Assembly: GCF_900157385.1 (NCBI RefSeq) | Contig: NZ_LT717701.1 | Coordinates: forward strand, 310,001 to 374,000 | From: Mycobacterium terramassiliense | Lineage (GTDB): Bacteria; Actinomycetota; Actinomycetes; Mycobacteriales; Mycobacteriaceae | Direction of reading: 5' to 3' | Length of the DNA: 64,000 nucleotides | Part shown: one piece after another, positions 53,400 through 61,763 of the stretch | Layout: every line of letters starts with the position of its first letter | Numbering within the stretch: the stretch's first letter is position 1 | The notes under the pieces: generated by a model | What the model was told of the DNA's origin: nothing | The model's database searches: none | What the model saw: the letters and a program-made list of their open reading frames with translations, nothing else | Position numbers and translations under genes: made by a program

Positions 53400-54716
53400 G
53401 TGGAAGTCGGTTCTGTGATTGCACTCCGGACGCACTCGCGCGCATCCGCCGAACTATGGCGCTCGGTGCGCGGCTTGCCGGACTTCTGGCGGCTGCTGCA
53501 GGTCCGCATGGCGAGTCAGTTCGGCGATGGGCTGTTTCAGGCGGGGCTGGCCGGAGCGCTGCTGTTCAACCCGGATCGCGCCGCCGACCCGATGGCCATT
53601 GCACGCGCGTTCACGGTGCTGTTCTTGCCCTACTCGTTGCTGGGACCCTTCGCGGGCGCGCTGATGGACCGCTGGGATCGCCGGCTGGTGTTGGTGGGCG
53701 CGACCACGGCGCGCCTGATCCTCATCGCGGTCATCGGCACCATTCTGGCCGTGCGCGCCGGCGACATGCCGCTTCTGATCGCGGCGCTGTTCGCCAACGG
53801 CCTGGCCCGGTTCGTCGCGTCCGGGCTGTCGGCATCCCTGCCCCACGTCGTCCCGCGCGAGCAGGTGGTGACGATGAACTCCGTTGCCACCGCATCCGGT
53901 GCCGTCGCGGCCTTCCTGGGCGCCAACTTCATGCTGGTGCCGCGGTTCTTCGCCGGTGCCGGTGACGACGGCGCCTCGGTGATCATCTTCATCACCGCCA
54001 TTCCCGTGTCGATCGCGTTGCTCTTGTCATTGCGGTTCGGCTCCCGCGTGCTGGGCCCGGACGACACCAAGCGGGCGATCCACGGATCGGCCGTGTACGC
54101 GGTGATCACCGGCTGGCTGCACGGCGCCCGCACGGTGGTGCAGAGCCCGACCGTCGCCGCCACCTTGTCGGGCCTGGCTTCCCATCGGATGGTGGTCGGG
54201 ATCAACTCGCTGGTGATGCTGCTGCTGGTGCATCACCTGCCCGGTCCGACGACCGGGGGCCTGGGCATCGCGTTGGTGTTCTTCGCCGCTTCCGGTCTCG
54301 GCGCCTTCTTGGCCAACGTGTTGACGCCGTCGGCGATTCGCCGCTGGGGCCGCTACGCCACGGCCAATGGCGCGCTGGTCGCCGCCGCGCTCATCCAGAT
54401 CCCCGGCGCCCTGCTCCGTCTCCCGGTGATGGTGGTGTGCGGCTTTTGCCTCGGCGTGGCCGGTCAGGTGGTCAAGCTGTGCGCCGACTCCGCGATGCAG
54501 ATGGATGTCGACGACGCGCTGCGCGGACACGTGTTCGCGGTGCAGGATGCGCTGTTCTGGGTGGCGTTCATCGTCGCGATCGCGGTGTCCGCCACCTTGA
54601 TTCCTGACGACGGGCGCGCGCCGCTGTTTGTGCTCTTCGGGTCCGTGCTGTACCTGATCGGGCTCGCGATGCACAGCGTCCTCGGGCGCCGCGGGCAGCC
54701 GGCCGCCAATCGCTAA
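53400..54716 (+). CDS. Major facilitator superfamily transporter (Rv0037c-like)
   Basis: 438 residues from GTG ([14 protein letters not shown]); a GTG at 53415 is an alternative. Twelve membrane segments, with the MFS loop [18 protein letters not shown] after segment 2 and the halves joined at about residue 225 ([11 protein letters not shown]). No substrate motif is visible. It is next to an Rv0036c-like gene in the conserved order, with an 11-base gap, which suggests co-transcription. Confidence 0.88.
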   Translation: MEVGSVIALRTHSRASAELWRSVRGLPDFWRLLQVRMASQFGDGLFQAGLAGALLFNPDRAADPMAIARAFTVLFLPYSLLGPFAGALMDRWDRRLVLVGATTARLILIAVIGTILAVRAGDMPLLIAALFANGLARFVASGLSASLPHVVPREQVVTMNSVATASGAVAAFLGANFMLVPRFFAGAGDDGASVIIFITAIPVSIALLLSLRFGSRVLGPDDTKRAIHGSAVYAVITGWLHGARTVVQSPTVAATLSGLASHRMVVGINSLVMLLLVHHLPGPTTGGLGIALVFFAASGLGAFLANVLTPSAIRRWGRYATANGALVAAALIQIPGALLRLPVMVVCGFCLGVAGQVVKLCADSAMQMDVDDALRGHVFAVQDALFWVAFIVAIAVSATLIPDDGRAPLFVLFGSVLYLIGLAMHSVLGRRGQPAANR

Positions 54717-54726
54717 GGTACATAGC

Positions 54727-55500
54727 GTGACCGCTGCCGAGCCGATGGTGGCCGACCTGCGTGCCGAAAGCGACGACCTCGACGCGCTGGTGGCGCCACT
54801 GCGGGCCGACCGCTGGGCGGATCCGACGCCGGCGCCGGGCTGGACGATCGCCCACCAGATCGGGCACCTGCTGTGGACCGACCGGGTCGCGCTCACCGCC
54901 GTCACCGACGAGGCCCGATTCGCCGAGCTGTTGGCGGCGGCTCAGGCCGACCCGAGCGGCTTCGTCGACGCGGGCGCCGAGGAACTGGCGGTCGTGGCGC
55001 CGGCCGAACTGCTCGCCGATTGGCGGGCCACCCGCGCGCGGCTGCACGAGGCCCTGCTGGCGGTGCCCGACGGCCGCAAGCTGCCCTGGTTCGGGCCGCC
55101 CATGAGCGCGCCGTCGATGGCGACGGCCCGGCTGATGGAGACGTGGGCGCACGGCCTCGACGTCGCCGACGCCGTCGGCGTCAAACGGCGGGCCACCGAG
55201 CGCCTCCGGTCGATCGCGCACATCGGGGTGCGCACCCGCGATTACGCGTTCGTCATCAACAACCTGACTCCGCCGCCCGACCCGTTCCGCATCGCACTGC
55301 GCGGACCCGGCGGCGACACCTGGTCCTGGGGCCCGCCGGACGCCGCCCAGCGGGTCACGGGCTCCGCCGAGGACTTCTGCTTTCTGGTGACGCAGCGGCG
55401 GCCGCTCGGCGCTTTGGACATCACGGCGCAGGGTCCCGACGCGCAGCGATGGCTGGAGATCGCCCAAGCCTTCGCGGGGCCACCCGGCCCCGGCCGATGA
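54727..55500 (+). CDS. TIGR03084-type mycothiol-dependent/DinB-fold protein (Rv0036c-like)
   Basis: 257 residues from GTG. The N-terminal maleylpyruvate isomerase-like/DinB domain is [20 protein letters not shown], then [20 protein letters not shown]. The metal-binding His is seen in IAHQIGHLL and the last metal ligands in [15 protein letters not shown]. The C-terminal part (about 170-250) is an SCP2-like domain, with [24 protein letters not shown] sequence. Such proteins act on mycothiol-linked substrates. Function otherwise unknown. Confidence 0.85.
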   Translation: MTAAEPMVADLRAESDDLDALVAPLRADRWADPTPAPGWTIAHQIGHLLWTDRVALTAVTDEARFAELLAAAQADPSGFVDAGAEELAVVAPAELLADWRATRARLHEALLAVPDGRKLPWFGPPMSAPSMATARLMETWAHGLDVADAVGVKRRATERLRSIAHIGVRTRDYAFVINNLTPPPDPFRIALRGPGGDTWSWGPPDAAQRVTGSAEDFCFLVTQRRPLGALDITAQGPDAQRWLEIAQAFAGPPGPGR

Positions 55501-55505
55501 GCCGC

Positions 55506-56726
55506 CTACAGCACACCCGCCGGCTCGTTGAGCTTGTGAAACCACGCAAGGTGGTAGTTCGCCGACACCAAGTCTCCGGTCACGGCGCCTTCGGTGGCAG
55601 CCAGCAGCAGGCAGTTCAGGAAGAGCGCGGGGTCGATGTTCGGATATTGGATCAAGAGCTGATAGCGCGCCGTATCGAGATGCACCCGGAGCAAATCGAT
55701 CTCTTCTTCCGCGACACCGGTTCCGGCGGCCGCGGCCCGGGCCAGCGTATGCACCATCCGCGGCAACCCGTCCCGCCAGTGCGTGGCCTGGCTCAACTCC
55801 CAGCCGAGGTCGTCCACCGCGGGCAGCTCCCGGGGCTGCGCCGAGGCCCGCGTCTCGGCGAAGTCATCCAGCCAACCCAGCGAATCACCGGGGGCGTAGG
55901 TGCGGAGCCGCCGGGTCTCGCCGATCAGGGCCGAAACCTTGCCGGTGCGTCGCTCCGGTTCCACTAACCGCACGCCCTCGGGAAGCGCGATGCCCGGCGG
56001 TATCCAGCCATGGGCGAAGTCGGTAACCAACACGGTGCTGCCGTCGGGGCGATCGCCGATCGCCCAATTCAGGCGCGGCTCTTGATGGACCACGAACGCG
56101 AGGAGGCGCTGCAACCGCTCGTCGTCGGATTCGCTTGCCCTCGCGGGGACGGGGATTTCCTCCGTCGGCTCGGGTCGCGGGGCGTTGCTCGCCTCGTCGG
56201 AGGCCCGGTGCCGACCCTCCGAAGCGTCGGGCTCCTCCTCGTCGGCGGCCGCGTCACCGAGCACCGGAGGGTCGAGCTCGCCCACGACGTCTTCGTCAGG
56301 CGCGGGCGCAGCGTCGGTGACCCGCGGGATGATCTGCGTCGCCTCGAGATCGGCGCCGTCAAAGGGCGGGCCGGGCTTCACGGCGTGCACATGGCGAATC
56401 GCCGAGTCGACCCGCCGCACCGCACGCGCCCGGGCATCCTCGACGACCCTGGCTTCCTCTGCCCGTCGGACGAATTCGGGCATGTCCGCCAGCCGGATCT
56501 TGCGGAGCTCGTCGTTGGCGCTTCGGGTGATGCGCTGCAGGTCGTCCCGCAAATACTCTGCGAGAGTGGCGGTTTCGGCGGTGGTGGTGGACAATTCGGC
56601 AGGCCAAAGCCCGCCCGTCACCCAGGGGGTGCAGTCGACGGGAGAGCTGAAGGCTGGAATCGTCAGCGATTCCCGGGTAGCTCTCCGGAGGCGCTGGCGC
56701 GCCGTTATTCGACCGAAGATCGCCAC
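55506..56726 (-). CDS. DUF5631/DUF5632-type protein of the Rv0023-Rv0029 cluster (Rv0029-like)
   Basis: 406 residues from GTG. N-terminal coil-rich half (STTTAETATLAEYLRDDLQR) with an acidic linker (residues about 140-200), then a folded domain of FVVHQEPRLNWAIGDRPDGS, TVLVTDFAHGWIPPGIALPE and LRTYAPGDSLGWLDDF, and a C-terminal domain DTARYQLLIQYPNIDPALFL. Mycobacterial proteins with this layout (DUF5632 then DUF5631) occur beside ESX/type VII-linked genes. No enzyme motif seen. Last gene of the minus-strand cluster; the part before it on the same strand is the DUF2694-like gene. Confidence 0.7.
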   Translation of the reverse strand: MAIFGRITARQRLRRATRESLTIPAFSSPVDCTPWVTGGLWPAELSTTTAETATLAEYLRDDLQRITRSANDELRKIRLADMPEFVRRAEEARVVEDARARAVRRVDSAIRHVHAVKPGPPFDGADLEATQIIPRVTDAAPAPDEDVVGELDPPVLGDAAADEEEPDASEGRHRASDEASNAPRPEPTEEIPVPARASESDDERLQRLLAFVVHQEPRLNWAIGDRPDGSTVLVTDFAHGWIPPGIALPEGVRLVEPERRTGKVSALIGETRRLRTYAPGDSLGWLDDFAETRASAQPRELPAVDDLGWELSQATHWRDGLPRMVHTLARAAAAGTGVAEEEIDLLRVHLDTARYQLLIQYPNIDPALFLNCLLLAATEGAVTGDLVSANYHLAWFHKLNEPAGVL

Positions 56727-56808
56727 TGGCTAAGCCTACCGGGATCCGCCGGGTCGTCTATTCGGTCGGTGAATTGTGCTGCTGCCACGGCCTGGGTAGC
56801 GTGGGGAC

Positions 56809-56952
56809 ATGGCTGATTCTGCGCTGCAGCAGCAACTCGACGAGGTGCGCGCCCTGCTGGCCCGCGCGCGAGAGTTGTTCGGCCCCAATCCCGTCGAGCC
56901 GCCGACTAACATCGCCCCCGACCCCGACAGCGCCAAGACCTGGCTGGTTTAG
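56809..56952 (+). CDS. Candidate 47-residue protein
   Basis: Start ATG; MADSALQQQLDEVRALLARA to the end SAKTWLV. GC-rich third positions and an amphipathic helix (LDEVRALLARARELFG) support coding, and a GGGGAC precedes the ATG. It lies on the opposite strand to the cluster, between the Rv0028-like and Rv0029-like genes, and its stop meets the Rv0028-like stop. No known family recognised. It may be an artefact of high GC; conservation would settle it. Confidence 0.4.
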   Translation: MADSALQQQLDEVRALLARARELFGPNPVEPPTNIAPDPDSAKTWLV

Positions 56953-57251
56953 GGGCGGCGCCGCAACTTATGCGCCAGCAGCTTTTCGATCGCCGCGTCG
57001 AGGTCGTGCGGGCTGGGCACCTCCATCGACGGGGTATGGCCGGCCGCCACGATCTCGTTGCGGACTTCCAGCAGCGCTTTGAGGCAGGATACGTCGGCGG
57101 TCAACAGGATTCCCTGCGCCAAGGTTTCGGCGTCGGTTTCCATCGCCTCTTCGCTCAGCGCGACGCTGTGCATGTACCCGCCGCGGCAGGAGCGGACGAG
57201 GATGTGCCCGCTCGGGTGGACGGTGTCGAAGGCGGGATTGGCGTCCGTCAG
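56949..57251 (-). CDS. DUF2694-like protein (Rv0028-like), possible CTG start
   Basis: 100 residues if read from the CTG at 57249-57251: LTDANPAFDTVHPSGHILVR, then SCRGGYMHSVALSEEAMETD and CLKALLEVRNEIVAAGHTPS. This length matches the known family (about 100), and the CTG overlaps the stop of the EspC-like gene (CTGA), where a GTG or ATG would be expected for coupling. From the first standard start (ATG 57173) only 74 residues would be made. It is a conserved mycobacterial protein of unknown function within the cluster. Confidence 0.65.
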   Translation of the reverse strand: MTDANPAFDTVHPSGHILVRSCRGGYMHSVALSEEAMETDAETLAQGILLTADVSCLKALLEVRNEIVAAGHTPSMEVPSPHDLDAAIEKLLAHKLRRRP

Positions 57252-57565
57252 TGACCCCCGTCAGCGATGCCGCCGAAGTTTCGTGCCGCGTCGTGCTCGT
57301 GCTCTTCCCACATCGCCGCCGACGCGCTGAGTTTCTCCGCCATGTCGGCGTGGTCGTCGGCCTGCTGTTCGTAGCACTGGCGTCGCAGCTCGAGCAGTTC
57401 GCGTCCGGCATCGCGCAGTTCGCCGAAGATGGGCCCCAGCGAGTCCAGGCTTTCCTGGATCGCCGCGTGCGAAGACGGAATGGTGCGCAGGTAGTCGGAG
57501 GTCTCCTGGTGATGCGCAGCGGCTTCGCGTAAGTGCGCGGGCACCACACGGATTGGTTCTGCCAT
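57248..57565 (-). CDS. EspC-like secreted protein (Rv0027-like)
   Basis: 105 residues, start MAEPIRVVPAHLREAAAHHQ. Matches the EspC-type (T7SS_ESX_EspC, DUF2580) family: two helices with the SLDSLGPIFGELRDAGRELL block and a Tyr-x4-Asp region (CYEQQADDHADMAEKL) near the end. A strict YxxxD signal is not seen; the closest is Y-x4-D. Such proteins are secreted or partner proteins of type VII systems. It is the last small gene of a cluster with an NlpC/P60 peptidase and no ESX core genes. Confidence 0.75.
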   Translation of the reverse strand: MAEPIRVVPAHLREAAAHHQETSDYLRTIPSSHAAIQESLDSLGPIFGELRDAGRELLELRRQCYEQQADDHADMAEKLSASAAMWEEHEHDAARNFGGIADGGH

Positions 57566-57622
57566 CTGCTCTGTCTCCTACTCGGTGCACCGCCGGGGGA
57601 GGGCGGGATCATCAAATCATTG

Positions 57623-59041
57623 TCAGGTGGTCGACGTGGCCGCCGGCCCTGTGGGTGTCGGTGTGTGCGGCTCGACCGGCGGGCTCGCGGGCGCGCTCAC
57701 CGCCGGTGGATGCTCCCAGCCTAGAAAGTTCGGCCCGCTCACGGTGGCGATGCGCTGAATCTGGCCATCGAGAAGGGCCTTTTCATGGCCGAGGGCAAGC
57801 GCATGCCGATCGGTGAGGATGCCGATGTCGCCGGGCGTCGCTTGCAGCGGGTCGATGGGATGGGGGACCGGCGTTCCCGGTGGGGGGATCGTAATTCCCT
57901 GCTGATGGAACGCATCTGGTATCGAGGCGCCACCGACGGCGGCTTGGATCGCCGCGGCCAGCTGTGGGCTGGCGGCGGTCACCGTGTCGCCGTCGGGCAG
58001 GGTGACTGCCGTCGGGCCCACCGCCGGGGATTCGGATTGATCCGTCGCGACCTCCTCCGCGTGGCGCTTGTCCTCGTCAGAGTCGTCCGGTTCGTCGGGA
58101 CCGGCGTTGTCGGCGGGGTCGGGGTCATGGGATCCGAACGGCCGCTCCGCGCCGAGGTCGTGCAGGCCGGGTAGCTGGAGGCCGCCCGTACCGCCCGGTA
58201 TCGGCGCCCCGCCGAAGCCGGGGATGGCCGGCACCGTAGGCGGAGCCGCGGGCATAGCCGGCGCCGCAGGGCCGGTGGCGCTCCCCACCGGCGACGGTCC
58301 GGGAAGATCACCGGTGGGCGGCCCGGGATCGGCGGCGGGCATCGAATCCAGCAGCGGGTCCACGTCGGGATCGTCGACGGGTTCGCCGGTGGTGCCGTCG
58401 GCGGGCACCGCAACGGGAACGGCCGCCGCGGCCGGACGCTCGTCGGGGCCGTGCCGGGAAGCGTCGTACAGCGACGTCCAGGCGGCCATCAGCGCCGATT
58501 TCGAGGTGTCGTCCAGGCTGGCGTTCAGGACAACCGCGCGAATGTCCTTGAGCTTGCCGATCAGGAACCGCTGGAAATCGCGCGCCCCGGCCGGGGTGTC
58601 GAGGTCCGATCGCGTCAGGACCGCGACTTCGGTTTCGCGCTGCAACTTGGTCAGCGCTTCTCTGCCCTCGACGGCGTTCAGGTGGGCGTTCAGGATGGCG
58701 TTGATCACCTGCATGTCGAGCTGAGAGCTGGCCGAATTCTGATGTGCCAGAGCGGCTTCGGCATCCGTCATGGCCTCGGCGGCCTGGCCCTGCCCGCGGT
58801 CGGGCTCGGGCGCGCCCGGTGCCGGACCGGCGGGCGGACCGCCCGGCGCCGCGGCGCCGAACAGGCTCGCGTGATGTTGGCGGATCTTGCGGACGATCGC
58901 ATCGAGTGTTTCCGGCCGGGTGGTCGGGGTCATGACCGCAGCCACCTCGTCCGGCGCCAAACCCACCTGCCACCCGTTCGGATCACCGGTGCGGTCCCGG
59001 ACGGATGTGATCGCGTTGATCAGCTCGTCATACGTCGACAT
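57623..59041 (-). CDS. Large Pro/Ala-rich cluster protein with DUF4226-like domain (Rv0026-like)
   Basis: 472 residues. N-terminal MSTYDELINAITSVRDRTGD then a Pro/Ala-rich linker. Residues about 90-195 hold a helical domain (HLNAVEGREALTKLQRETEV, DTPAGARDFQRFLIGKLKDI) that is shared with the Rv0025-like protein. A Pro/Gly linker follows and the C-terminal domain reads VTLPDGDTVTAASPQLAAAI, PPPGTPVPHPIDPLQATPGD and ILTDRHALALGHEKALLDGQ. Proteins with this end occur in type VII-linked mycobacterial clusters. No enzyme motif. It is 103 bases from the Rv0025-like gene. Confidence 0.75.
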   Translation of the reverse strand: MSTYDELINAITSVRDRTGDPNGWQVGLAPDEVAAVMTPTTRPETLDAIVRKIRQHHASLFGAAAPGGPPAGPAPGAPEPDRGQGQAAEAMTDAEAALAHQNSASSQLDMQVINAILNAHLNAVEGREALTKLQRETEVAVLTRSDLDTPAGARDFQRFLIGKLKDIRAVVLNASLDDTSKSALMAAWTSLYDASRHGPDERPAAAAVPVAVPADGTTGEPVDDPDVDPLLDSMPAADPGPPTGDLPGPSPVGSATGPAAPAMPAAPPTVPAIPGFGGAPIPGGTGGLQLPGLHDLGAERPFGSHDPDPADNAGPDEPDDSDEDKRHAEEVATDQSESPAVGPTAVTLPDGDTVTAASPQLAAAIQAAVGGASIPDAFHQQGITIPPPGTPVPHPIDPLQATPGDIGILTDRHALALGHEKALLDGQIQRIATVSGPNFLGWEHPPAVSAPASPPVEPHTPTPTGPAATSTT

Positions 59042-59144
59042 CGATGTCGCGGCCCCTCCATGCCGGGCGACGGTACCCAGGCACGTTCCTGCCGACAATT
59101 CACCCCGGGAGCTCCTGTGGACCGGTGGGCCGACGGGGTCGCGT

Positions 59145-59522
59145 CTAGCCCGCCGGGCCGGGGTACTGGGCGCGCAGCCCTTCCAGAACAGCCTTTTTCG
59201 CGCGGCCGAGCTCGCGGGCATCGGACACGACCCGCGCGATCTCGCGTTGCTTGTCCACCAGAAACCTGTGCAGTTCGCGCGCCCCCATCGGGGTGTCGGC
59301 CGCAAGGTCCCCACGCTGAAGGGCGGCCCGGTCGATCTCCTCGGCGATCGCGTCGAGTCGCCTGAGGCTTTCACGCGTCGCGGCGTGGGCGCTGGCGAGC
59401 ACCTCGGCCAGCGCGCGGTCGGCGTCGGAGGCGGTGCTGTGCCTCCCGGCCAGCGCGGACTGCCGCTCCTTTATGGCGCCCAGCGAGGGTCCGGCTTGTT
59501 CCGGGAGGGATTGGTTTGTCAT
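59145..59522 (-). CDS. DUF4226-like small protein (Rv0025-like)
   Basis: 125 residues. All-helical: [20 protein letters not shown], then [20 protein letters not shown] and [20 protein letters not shown]. The last part aligns with the DTPAGARDFQRFLIGKLKDI part of the Rv0026-like protein. The ATG overlaps the stop of the NlpC/P60 gene (ATGA). Unknown role; likely works with the large protein made next. Confidence 0.75.
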   Translation of the reverse strand: MTNQSLPEQAGPSLGAIKERQSALAGRHSTASDADRALAEVLASAHAATRESLRRLDAIAEEIDRAALQRGDLAADTPMGARELHRFLVDKQREIARVVSDARELGRAKKAVLEGLRAQYPGPAG

Positions 59523-60346
59523 AGCGGCCGCCGAATCGCAATGTTGCTGCCCAACCGACTGATTCGCACTGTCGCGCCCGAGTAGGGCGCTTCGACGACG
59601 AGGTTGTTGCCGATCGCCATCTGCACGTGTCCGGCGTGGGGGAAGACCAGGTCGCCCGGTCGGACCAGCGAACGGGGCACCGGGATCCCATCGTTGATCT
59701 GTTGGTACGTGGTGCGGCCTAGGTGAATGCCCGCCTGCGCGTAGGACCACTGGACCAACCCCGAACAGTCGAACTGCTCGGGTCCGGCCGCACCCCACAC
59801 GTAGGGGCGTCCCAGTCGCGACAACGCCGCGCGCACCGCGACCGCGGCGGGCCCGTTCAGCGACGGCAGGCCCGGAAAGCGATGGTGCGCCAGGCGGTAA
59901 CGCAGCGCCCGCAGCGCCGTGGAGTGCCGCCGCGCCTTCAGGCGTGCGGACAGGACGTGCGCCCGCTGCGCTCGGAGCCGCGCGACGCGGCGGCGCATCG
60001 CCTCGCGCTGGGCCATCGGTGTCGGGGGAATCGGCGGCGCGGCGGTGTCGGCGCGGGCCTCGTCGAGGACGGATTTGGTGCGGTCGCGGGCCTCGACGCG
60101 ATCCTGGTGCGCGCGGGCGATGACCCGGGCGGCTTCGGCGTCCGTGCCCGCCGCCGACCGCAGGCGCTGCTCACTTCGGTCCGCCGCCAGCCGGTAAACA
60201 CTTTGTGCCACACCGCCATTCAGGCCGCCCGCCAGTTGCGGCAGTCCGCGGTGAGTCGCGGTGCCCGCGTCCAGCGGCGGTGGGCTCGTGCTGCCGGCAA
60301 AGAGTCGATGGGCGCGGGTCAGCACCTCGATTTCGCTGTCGGTCAC
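59519..60346 (-). CDS. NlpC/P60 cysteine peptidase (Rv0024-like)
   Basis: 275 residues from GTG overlapping the XRE stop (GTGA). N-terminal helical region [17 protein letters not shown] and a coiled part to about residue 160. C-terminal NlpC/P60 domain: [20 protein letters not shown] (catalytic Cys), [18 protein letters not shown] (catalytic His). These enzymes cleave D-Glu-mDAP in peptidoglycan. No signal peptide is visible; export would require a non-Sec route such as a type VII system, which the neighbours hint at. Confidence 0.85.
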   Translation of the reverse strand: MTDSEIEVLTRAHRLFAGSTSPPPLDAGTATHRGLPQLAGGLNGGVAQSVYRLAADRSEQRLRSAAGTDAEAARVIARAHQDRVEARDRTKSVLDEARADTAAPPIPPTPMAQREAMRRRVARLRAQRAHVLSARLKARRHSTALRALRYRLAHHRFPGLPSLNGPAAVAVRAALSRLGRPYVWGAAGPEQFDCSGLVQWSYAQAGIHLGRTTYQQINDGIPVPRSLVRPGDLVFPHAGHVQMAIGNNLVVEAPYSGATVRISRLGSNIAIRRPL

Positions 60347-61131
60347 CGCGCCTCCTCGCCGGGGTCGCGATCCGGGCTGGCCCGGCCGGACGACTCGACC
60401 GCCTCGGCGAACGCGCGGACGCGGGGGAGCGCCCCCGGCGGAATCACGCCCCTGTTGCGGATGTCCCACATGTCGTCGGTGCCGACACCGACGAGGGCCG
60501 CGATGATCGTCTCCGGCAACGACGACCGCACGCACGCGCGATCGAAACGCGCGCTCAGGCTGGTCGGCATCCGCTCCAGCAGGGCCGTGCGCGTGGCCTC
60601 GAGCGCCTGCAAATGCTCCATGAGACGGCCCGTCGAGTCGGCGCCGGCGTTGACGGCCACCCGCCAGGAGCTGGCTGCGAGCATCTCCGCCTTCACGCAC
60701 TGAGCGATCACAGACAGAATATACGTCTCATATTCGTTTGATGTCGTCGCCGGCAGCCGATCGATGACGGATTTGAGCGCATCGAGCTGGGCTTCGGCGT
60801 AGCCTTCCAGGACTTCCGTGTCGCTGTGCCGGTCGACCACCACCGCGCCGGCGGTCCTTGCGGGCGTCGTGTCGACGGGCTGCGCGGCCATCAGCCGGGC
60901 CAGTTCGGCGTCCGGGTCGGCCGCCACCAGCAGCCGAGAGTAGGTGCCCGGCGGTAGGCCGAGCCCGTTCTCGACCTTCTGAACTGTGCTTTTGTGCGGC
61001 TTGCGCGCGCCGCGCTCCAGGAAGCTCAGCCCCATGATGCTGACGCCCGTCGCCGCGGCCAGCTCCGCCAGCGACCAGTCGCGTGACTCGCGCAACGCGC
61101 GGATGGCCGCGCCGGCCGATTCACGGCTCAC
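60343..61131 (-). CDS. XRE-family transcriptional regulator (Rv0023-like)
   Basis: 262 residues from GTG. N-terminal helix-turn-helix of lambda-Cro type: DWSLAELAAATGVSIMGLSF and LERGARKPHKSTVQKVENGL. The remaining 180 residues (about 75-260) are helical and match no domain recognised. It sits first in the minus-strand cluster, divergent from whiB5, across a gap with TATACG repeats that could be its own binding sites. Confidence 0.88.
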   Translation of the reverse strand: MSRESAGAAIRALRESRDWSLAELAAATGVSIMGLSFLERGARKPHKSTVQKVENGLGLPPGTYSRLLVAADPDAELARLMAAQPVDTTPARTAGAVVVDRHSDTEVLEGYAEAQLDALKSVIDRLPATTSNEYETYILSVIAQCVKAEMLAASSWRVAVNAGADSTGRLMEHLQALEATRTALLERMPTSLSARFDRACVRSSLPETIIAALVGVGTDDMWDIRNRGVIPPGALPRVRAFAEAVESSGRASPDRDPGEEAR

Positions 61132-61186
61132 CGCACGCTCCGGCCATAGGCCGGATAGTACACACGGCGCGCCCCTATCCAGCTTA

Positions 61187-61253
61187 TATACGTTTTTGTC
61201 ACGTTTCTCTTGCGCCGGCGCTCCTATACGTTATACGCTTTTGCCTACGTTTC
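61187..61253. promoter_or_regulatory. Repeated TATACG motifs in the XRE-whiB5 divergent promoter
   Basis: Copies TATACGTTTTTGTCACGTTTC (61187-61207) and a second TATACGCTTTTGCC-TACGTTTC (61232-61253) agree closely, and a third TATACG lies at 61225-61230. The gap is AT-rich for this genome. Likely operators for the XRE protein or WhiB5, overlapping both promoters. Confidence 0.55.
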
Positions 61254-61275
61254 ACCGCTGGAGAAGGAGACCGAC

Positions 61276-61692
61276 ATGGGACACCCCTGCGTAGCCAACC
61301 CGGAACTGTGGTTCGGCTATCCCGACGACGACGGTGGTGACGGCGCGGCGAAAGCGCGCGCCTACGAGCGGTCCGCGACCGAAGCCCGGATCCAGTGCCT
61401 GCGCCGCTGCCCCCTGGCACAGCAGCGCCGGTGCGCCCAGCACGCCATCGCGCACCGCGAGGAGTACGGCGTCTGGGCCGGCGTCAAACTCCCCGGCGGT
61501 CAGTACCGCAAGCGCGAACAACTCGCCCGCGCCCATGACGTGCTGCGCCGGATCGCCGCCGGCGAGATCAATTCACGGCAGCTGCCCGAGAACGCGGCGC
61601 TGTTGGCGCGGCACGAGCACGACGCGGTCCCCGTCGCCGCGGTGGTTTTGCACCTGCCGACCGCACAAGTCGGGCCCCGCTCCGCCGCATGA
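61276..61692 (+). CDS. whiB5: WhiB-family regulator WhiB5
   Basis: 138 residues, start ATG after GAGAAGGAG. Four Cys ligands for the 4Fe-4S cluster: C5, C41, C45 and C53, spaced C-x3-C-x7-C for the last three rather than the usual C-x2-C-x5-C. The turn motif is GVWAGVKLPGGQY with the Arg-Lys region after it. The location next to the Rv0023-like regulator matches Rv0022c (whiB5). It senses redox or NO and binds DNA. Confidence 0.9.
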   Translation: MGHPCVANPELWFGYPDDDGGDGAAKARAYERSATEARIQCLRRCPLAQQRRCAQHAIAHREEYGVWAGVKLPGGQYRKREQLARAHDVLRRIAAGEINSRQLPENAALLARHEHDAVPVAAVVLHLPTAQVGPRSAA

Positions 61693-61702
61693 CAGTTTGC
61701 TG

Positions 61703-61718
61703 ACCCCGCCGACGGGGT
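61703..61718 (+). terminator. Small hairpin after whiB5
   Basis: ACCCCG-CCGA-CGGGGT, a perfect 6-bp stem with a 4-base loop, 10 bases past the whiB5 stop. Without a U-tract, but the position suits a terminator before the acyl-CoA dehydrogenase gene. Confidence 0.45.
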
Positions 61719-61763
61719 AGACCGGCTTGGCACGACCGAGTCTGTCCACCCCGAGGCGGATCT

